Of a stretch of 64,000 nucleotides of DNA, positions 58,544-64,000 are shown one piece after another; the first letter of the stretch is position 1, and every line of letters starts with the position of its first letter. The notes under the pieces were generated by a model. That model searched no databases, was not told the origin of the DNA, and saw nothing but the letters and a program-made list of their open reading frames with translations. Source of the DNA: Ziziphus jujuba (lineage: Eukaryota > Streptophyta > Magnoliopsida > Rosales > Rhamnaceae); NCBI RefSeq assembly GCF_031755915.1, contig NC_083387.1, positions 15,893,001 to 15,957,000 on the forward strand, written 5' to 3'. A program made the position numbers and the translations under genes.

Positions 58544-59442
58544 CGCATTTTGTTCAGGTTTGATATATCTTTATTTGATTTATTTGTTTTTGTGTTATTC
58601 TACATTTTAATATCAGATTAAGGTTGTTTCATACTCCTGCATGTTCTGCATCTTAAAAGAAAATAAAAAATTTCATTTATAGTTGAAATTAGGTTCCTTG
58701 TTTTACCGTATTTTTGCTTCCTAGTTTATTGGTTGTTTTTCATCTTTTTTGTTAATAATTTAGTTTATTGTAACAGCCCAGTCCACCTACATATGAATAT
58801 TGTCCGCTTTGGCACTGAGGAATCTTCTTACAACCTAGCCCTCACAGGTTTAAAACGCGTCCACAAGGGAAAGGTATCCATAGCCTTATAAGGCATGCTT
58901 CATTCCCCTTTCCAACCTATGTAGGATTTCACAATCCACCTCCCTTGGGGTCCAGCGTCCTTGCTGGCACACCGATCCGGGTCTTGCCCTGATACCAACT
59001 GTAACAACCCAGTCCACTCGTATGTGAATATTGTCTGCTTTGGCACTGAGGAATCCTCTTTCAACCCAGCCCTCACGGGTTGAAAACACGTCCACAAGGG
59101 AAAGGTATCCACAGCCTTATAAGGCATGCTTCGTTCCCCTTTCCAACCGATGTGGGACTTCACATTATTGTTGATTTTTCTTTGCTCTTTTTGATCTTAA
59201 ATATTTGCATTCATATATTCAAAAAAAAAAAAAAGGAAAAGAAGTGTGTTTGCAGCAACAGATACAAAATTCACAAATTTTGCAAACTTTGCATTGTTTG
59301 GTCTTGGGTTTGATAGTTATTTGGTGTTCGAATTGTAATTTAATTGTTAATTCTTGCTATTGTAGTTGAGATTGTATTTTGTAAAAAAGAAAAAAAGAAA
59401 AAACAAGAAGAAGAAAATTTGAATTAAAAAAAAAAAAGGGAG
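58544..59442 (+). other. Element O leader, split by a TRIM
   Basis: Family leader sequence at 58544-58768 and 59165-59442 is interrupted by the TRIM at 58769-59164. It ends in an A tract followed by GGGAG, directly before the LTR of P. No gag follows, so O consists only of LTR and leader here. Confidence 0.78.
58769..59164 (-). mobile_element. TRIM (miniature LTR retrotransposon), 396 bp
   Basis: Two 165-bp direct repeats (58769-58933 and 59000-59164) start TGTAACA and end TTCACA. In between lie 66 bases with, on the minus strand, a PBS TTGGTATCAGGG (58986-58997) and a purine-rich tract CCCCAAGGGAGGTGG (from about 58937). TTAT flanks it on both sides (58765-58768 and 59165-59168), and the leader of O reads through when it is removed. 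The LTR sequence (AACCGATGTGGGACTTCACA and GGCACACCG-type internal part) is a well-known plant TRIM type. It encodes nothing. Confidence 0.9.
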
Positions 59443-60372
59443 TGATGCGAATCCGCCCGAGCTCGCACAATCGACAACTCACTGGGGTACTAATCCGATA
59501 TGGATGAAGATTGGACCGATCACTAGGGCTCAAGCTAAGAGTTTTAAGGACAACCTTGCTGCCTTTATCCAGAATGTAATTCATTCTCAAAAGGGCTTGT
59601 CCATACCTGAAGATGCAGGACCTGTTTTAAGCATCCAAGTGGTGGAGGTGGATACATCGGACATTTTATATCGGACACCCATGCCTCAAACATCTGACCT
59701 CAAACTTCAGGCACCAGACATAACTTAGTTCAGACATTAGGCAGACATAGGTTAGCTTAGACATCAAGCAGACATAAGTTAGCTCCGACGTCAGACATAG
59801 GTCAGCGTAGTTGTCAAACTAGTCAACTCGTTTTCTAATTTGCATTTGACTTTTTTTTTTGGGTTTTTATTTATTTATTTGCTGGACAAATAAATTTAGA
59901 AAAGTTATTATTTTATTATTTTCATTGTAAATTAATTAATTCCTACTTCAAAATAAGGGAATTAATTAATCCAAATTAGATTAGGAAACGATGTGAAATT
60001 AGGCAATTTCGTTATTGGATTCTATATTGGCCAAAATTTCCTAATCCTTTTAAGGTTTTATTTTGTTCATTCAAAGCCTATTTAAAGGCTTATTTTCAAT
60101 GAGAAAAGGGAAGCTTGAATTTTATATAGAAAATTATTTGTGAAATTGAATTCTCTTTGTTCTTTTGAACACCTAGAACACCATTAGTGAATGAGTGTTT
60201 TAATTTGACTTATCAATAGGCCTTCCATCACCTACTGTGGCGTCTTCATTATATACCGAGATTTCTAATCACAGGTTGGTTAGGGGTCAAGGTGACCATT
60301 AGAACTTGAACATAATTAGATCTGGGCTAATATAATACGGGTTTAGGAACAGGTCGTCCTAGGTTCGTATCA
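59443..60372 (+). mobile_element. Element P 5' LTR with an unusual internal segment (930 bp)
   Basis: It runs from TGATGCGAATCC to TTCGTATCA. Near 59655-59806 the normal LTR is replaced by unrelated sequence containing short AGACAT-type repeats, making the LTR about 200 bp shorter. The hairpin region and TATA-like CTATTTAAAGG (60078-60088) are kept; the telo-box is mutated (TTTAAGGTTTT). Confidence 0.88.
59655..59806 (+). repeat. Replacement segment with short AGACAT repeats in P's LTR
   Basis: The segment has four or more imperfect copies of a CAGACATARGTTAGCT-like motif (for example around 59741, 59768 and 59792) and several CGGACA/CAGACA copies upstream. None of the other LTRs in the window has it. 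Confidence 0.6.
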
Positions 60373-60374
60373 TT

Positions 60375-60386
60375 TGGTATCAGAGC
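60375..60386 (+). other. Primer binding site of element P
   Basis: TGGTATCAGAGC lies two bases after the LTR. Confidence 0.93.
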
Positions 60387-61527
60387 CAAATTTTGTTCAG
60401 GTTTGATCTATCTTTATTTGCTTTGTTTGTTTTTGTGTTATTCTGAAATTTTAGCATTAGGTTAAGGTTGCATCCATCCGATACACGTTCTGCATCTTAA
60501 AAAAAAAATAAAAAAATTAATTCCTAGTTGAATTAGGATTTCCTAGTTTTACCTTATTGTTTTTGTTTCTTAGTTTGTTGGTTGTCTTTCATCATTGTTC
60601 TTTTAATTTGGTTATTGTTGATTTTTCTTTGCTGTTATAGTCTTAAATATTTGTGTTCATCTATTCAGAAAAGAAAAAAAAAAAAAGTTTGCGGCAACAT
60701 TTAAAGGAAAAAAAAAAAAAAAAACTGCACATTTGTGTTTATTTGGAGGTCACGGGTTTGGTGAATTTTTGGAGTTGGAATTGCAAATTTTTGTTTATTC
60801 TTGCTACTGCAGTTGTGTCTCATATTCACTGAGTGAAAAAAAAAGGAAAAAAAAAAGAAGAAAGCCGAATATAAAAAATATATATATATCGGTTTGTTGA
60901 AAATTGGTGTTGAAGTTTGTTGCTGGAAATTTCTTGTAACTGCTGCTTTGTTGATTATTTATTCCATATTTGGAGTTTCTGGAGAGTTATTTTTTGCTGC
61001 TGGATATTTGAGTTTGAGTGCTAAATTATTTGGATTAAAATTAGTTAAAGGATTCGATACAAAACTTGAATTACAAGAGCAACAACCAACAAATTTCCAT
61101 ATTTTTGTTCTCTTTGATTCTTGTTCATATTTGAATTTCTTTTTCTAGAATTTTATTCTTGAACTCATAATCTATTACCATCTGGTCCAGTTCTTCAAAA
61201 TTCCCAAGTTTTCTCATCAATTTGCTTTATTTTACCTAGAAAAGCCGAAACTAGGTTTTGTTGAATTCTTTCGGTATTGCCTACTTTTAGCTACTGTTTT
61301 ATTGATAAGTTTAATTAAAATATACTTGTAATCTAATTGCTGTTTTGTGGATGTTTTAATTAGAACTTTGAGTTAATTCTTTGAGTGGAAAAAGGCAAGA
61401 GAGTGTGAGCTTAAAAGAGGGTAAAAGCCGAAACTAGTGTGCAAGCACGAGTGTTGAGACCTTGTTTGAGTGAAACACATGAGTGAATATTGTGAGGATT
61501 TATTTTATTTTGCAGTATTTTACTAAC
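60387..61527 (+). other. Element P untranslated leader
   Basis: Family leader with A tracts (60668-60686, 60709-60724, 60837-60860) and an ATATATAT run near 60881. It ends TTTGCAGTATTTTACTAAC before the gag ATG. Confidence 0.82.
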
Positions 61528-64000
61528 ATGGCAGATTCTAGAATAAGAAGAGAAGACACACCACTAAGAATTAATGAAGAAGAGTCCATAGGATTTCATG
61601 GTGATCCACGAGCTACCGGAAATGGTGAGCAAACGGAATTGAAAGCTGTTTTGGAACAATTACAGCGGTTGAGTGCTCAAGTTGAGCACATGAATCAAAG
61701 GATGGGAAGGCTAGAAGTTTCCCAATGAATGCCGAACACAAAAAATAGGCAAGAATTCCATGAAGGTCGAGGTAGAGGACGAGGAGGCCGTGAGAGACCA
61801 ATAGAGGAATTTGAGAAGGAGAATTTCGGTGGAGACCTTGAGGAAGGCATGGATGAAACCTTTGCTGTCCAAGAGAGAGCTGGCCGTGGAAGGTATAGGA
61901 GGGAAGAAACAGATGACAATCTTAGCAATATCAAGATCAACATCCCACCATCCATGGGAAGAAGTGATCCCAAGGCATATTTGGAGTGGGAAGAAAAGAT
62001 AGAGATGATATTCGACTACCATAATTATTCGAAGGGTAAAAAGGTGAAGTTGGAAGCAATGGAGTTTGGCCATTATGCACTCCAATGGTGGACAAATGAT
62101 CAAGGCACCTGGAGGAGAGTTGGTGATCACTTGATCACAACATGGCAACAAATGAAAGGAGCCATGAGAAAGAGGTTTGTGCCATCACATTACCATAGGT
62201 TGCTGCATCAAAGGCTTCAATCTTTGTCTCCAGGAAGTAGGTCCATGGAGGATTATTACAAAGAGATGGAGATGCTTATGATGAGGCTGAATATGAATGA
62301 GGATAGGGAGGCAACAATGGCGAGATTTTTTGGTGGTTTGAATCGTGACATTGCCAACCAGCTTGGATTGCAACAATACTTGGAGTTGGAGGAGATGTTG
62401 CATGTAGCCATTAAGCTTGAACACCAATTCAAGATGAGGGGAGTAGGAGCACGGCTTGGAGGTGTTTCCAGCAATGGGAGAATCAATTCAAGTGGCTGGA
62501 GAAACAATTCAGCTAATGAAATCAAACCAAAACCGAAAGCTGGAGAAGAAAGTACCAATCGATCAAAAAGGGAGGCCAAAACCGAATCTGTCCAAGCACT
62601 TAGAGATGAGATAAAATATGATCCTAAACCTCAAAAATCCAGAGAAATAATTTGTTTTAAGTGCCAAGGAAGAGGACACATAGCCAACCAATGCCCAAAT
62701 AGAAGAATCATGGTATTAAAGGGTGATGGTGAGCTGGAATCTGCAAGTGAAGAAAGCGAAGCTGAAACTGAGCAAGGGGAGGAATGTAATGATGATGAAG
62801 CCGAACCAGTAGGCACATCTAATGCCGAGTTGAGCTTGGTTTCAAGGAGAGTACTTGCTGTCTACAAAGATGAAGAGCAGATACAAAGAGAAAACATCTT
62901 CCACACTCGCTGCGAAATACAAGGTAAGATTTGTAACATGATTATAGATAGTGGGAGTTGTACCAACGTGATAAGTAATCTTGTAGTTGAAAAATTAGGC
63001 TTGAAAACAATTAAACATCCAAAACCTTATCGGTTACAATGGTTAAATGATAGTGGTGAGATGAGGGTAAATAAGCAAGCCGAAGTTAAATTTAATATCG
63101 GTAGGTATGAGGATGTTGTCTTGTGTGACATGTTACCAATGCATGCGAAACATATTTTACTAGGTAGACCATGGCAATTTGATAAAGATGCTTCTCATTT
63201 TGGTCGAGAAAATAGTATTGTTTTCAGATTTAAAAGGAAGAAAATCAAGCTGGAGCTATTGACTCCCAATGAGGTCTACAAAGATCAACTACAAATGCAA
63301 CAAAGGAGGGAGGCCAAAAAACTCAAGGAGAAAACAATTATGGCACCAACGGCTTCACCATCCTTTCAAGAAGGTGAGATTGAGGTTGCTGATCAAGGCA
63401 AGCTTTCTAAAACCCAAATCGAGTGGAAAAACTAAGAGAAATCCGAGAAGGGGGTGAGAAAAGAGAGTAAACCCGAGAGCACCAACAATCTGGAAATTTT
63501 TGCCAATGAGAGCCAAACCGAGGGAAGAAAAAGAAAAGAAAGACAAGAGAGGAAAAACCAGAATTTTTATTTAAGTTTTGGGGATATTAATAAGACTACT
63601 GAATGTACGAAACCCTTGCTGGTCATGATATATAAAGAAAACTATTTTAATGATCAAACTAACTTTGAAGAACTTGAATTGCCAAGTTCAATGATTTCTG
63701 TTTTGAAAGAATTCGGAGATGTTTTCCTGAATGAGATTCCAAGTGGACTACCACCTATTCAAGGGATAGAACATCAAATTGACTTTGTCTCAGGGGCTGC
63801 CGTACCAAATAGACCAGCATATAGAAGCAATCCCGAAGAAACAAAGGAGCTGCAAAAACAGGTAAGTGACTTGCTTGATAAAGGATACATTCGTGAGAGT
63901 TTAAGTCCATGTGCTGTTCCTGTTTTGTTGCTACCTAAAAAGGATGGTTCTTAGAGGATGTGTGTTGATTGTAGGGCTATAAATAACATCACCATTAAAT
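61528..64000 (+). pseudogene. Element P gag-protease-RT polyprotein (3' partial), one frame with three stops
   Basis: The start ATG at 61528 (MADSRIRREDTPL) opens a single frame that stays in register to the window edge. Only three stops interrupt it: TGA at 61726, TAA at 63433 and TAG at 63952. The last replaces the Trp of KKDGSW and the second probably a Gln. Domains in order: Gag core (IPPSMGRSDPKAYLEW, GHYALQWWTNDQ, ARFFGGLN), an intact CCHC knuckle (CFKCQGRGHIANQC, 62653-62694), protease DSG at 62947-62955, [14 protein letters not shown], Lys/Glu linker, pre-RT, and the RT start. It shows that the autonomous family encodes gag and pol as one frame. Pol beyond RT lies outside the window. 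Confidence 0.92.

Noticed and set aside
58886..59163. Two overlapping minus-strand frames of 69 and 87 codons
   Set aside because: They lie across the TRIM's LTRs and internal part, which are non-coding. The two frames resemble each other only because of the direct repeats.
58769..59164. Cassandra-type TRIM carrying a 5S rRNA promoter
   Set aside because: The sequence is TRIM-like, but I see no 5S rRNA core in the LTRs.

Overview
The window is plant nuclear DNA, most likely from a dicot. It is AT-rich and built almost entirely from nested LTR retrotransposons. I see no host protein gene, rRNA, tRNA or CRISPR array. The dominant family is a Ty3/gypsy chromovirus. It has an initiator-tRNA-Met primer site, a Gag with a CCHC knuckle, a DSG protease, a YFDD reverse transcriptase and a DD35E integrase. 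Its pol frame runs about 300 bases past the polypurine tract into the 3' LTR, and that extension carries a recurrent PITRAQ motif. This architecture resembles the CRM (centromeric) clade, so a pericentromeric or centromeric origin is a reasonable inference but is not shown here. Ty1/copia remnants and one miniature TRIM element are also present. I use letters A-P and Q for the elements; they are local labels only.

Layout from left to right. Q (+) supplies an intact pol and a 3' LTR (1-3652). Copia and LTR scraps follow (3653-4917). Element B (-, 4918-17047, target duplication CCTAT) is inserted in a copia gag gene, and element A (+, 6068-11936) sits inside B's 3' LTR. The interrupted copia element resumes at 17053-19312. 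Element C (-) occupies 19313-24191. Unassigned sequence with a solo LTR follows (24192-26430). Pol remnant E (-) is split by element D, and element F (+) runs to 33988. Unassigned sequence and a copia LTR lead into element G/L (-), which starts at 35128. Its two parts are separated by an 11.4 kb block (38436-49789). That block holds H (+), solo LTR I, and J (+), which itself carries solo LTR K. The second half of G/L is split by the complete element M (-, 50237-56527) and then by LTR N. N is interrupted by O (+), which contains a TRIM, and then by P (+), whose gag-protease-RT frame runs off the right edge.

Functional picture. Q (and P before its stop codons) represent the autonomous type, with Gag, protease, RT, RNase H and integrase in one frame. 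Elements A, B, C and M share a different internal organisation. They keep gag and protease, but most of pol is replaced by a short non-colinear patchwork: pre-RT linker, a mid-integrase piece, an RT piece, then the integrase C-terminus. The breakpoints match in all four. A, B and M have two LTRs, and B and M have perfect target duplications. The scrambled form therefore appears to be a mobile, non-autonomous lineage, presumably served in trans by Q-like relatives. J shares one of the breakpoints and may be an intermediate. This lineage is the most notable content of the window.
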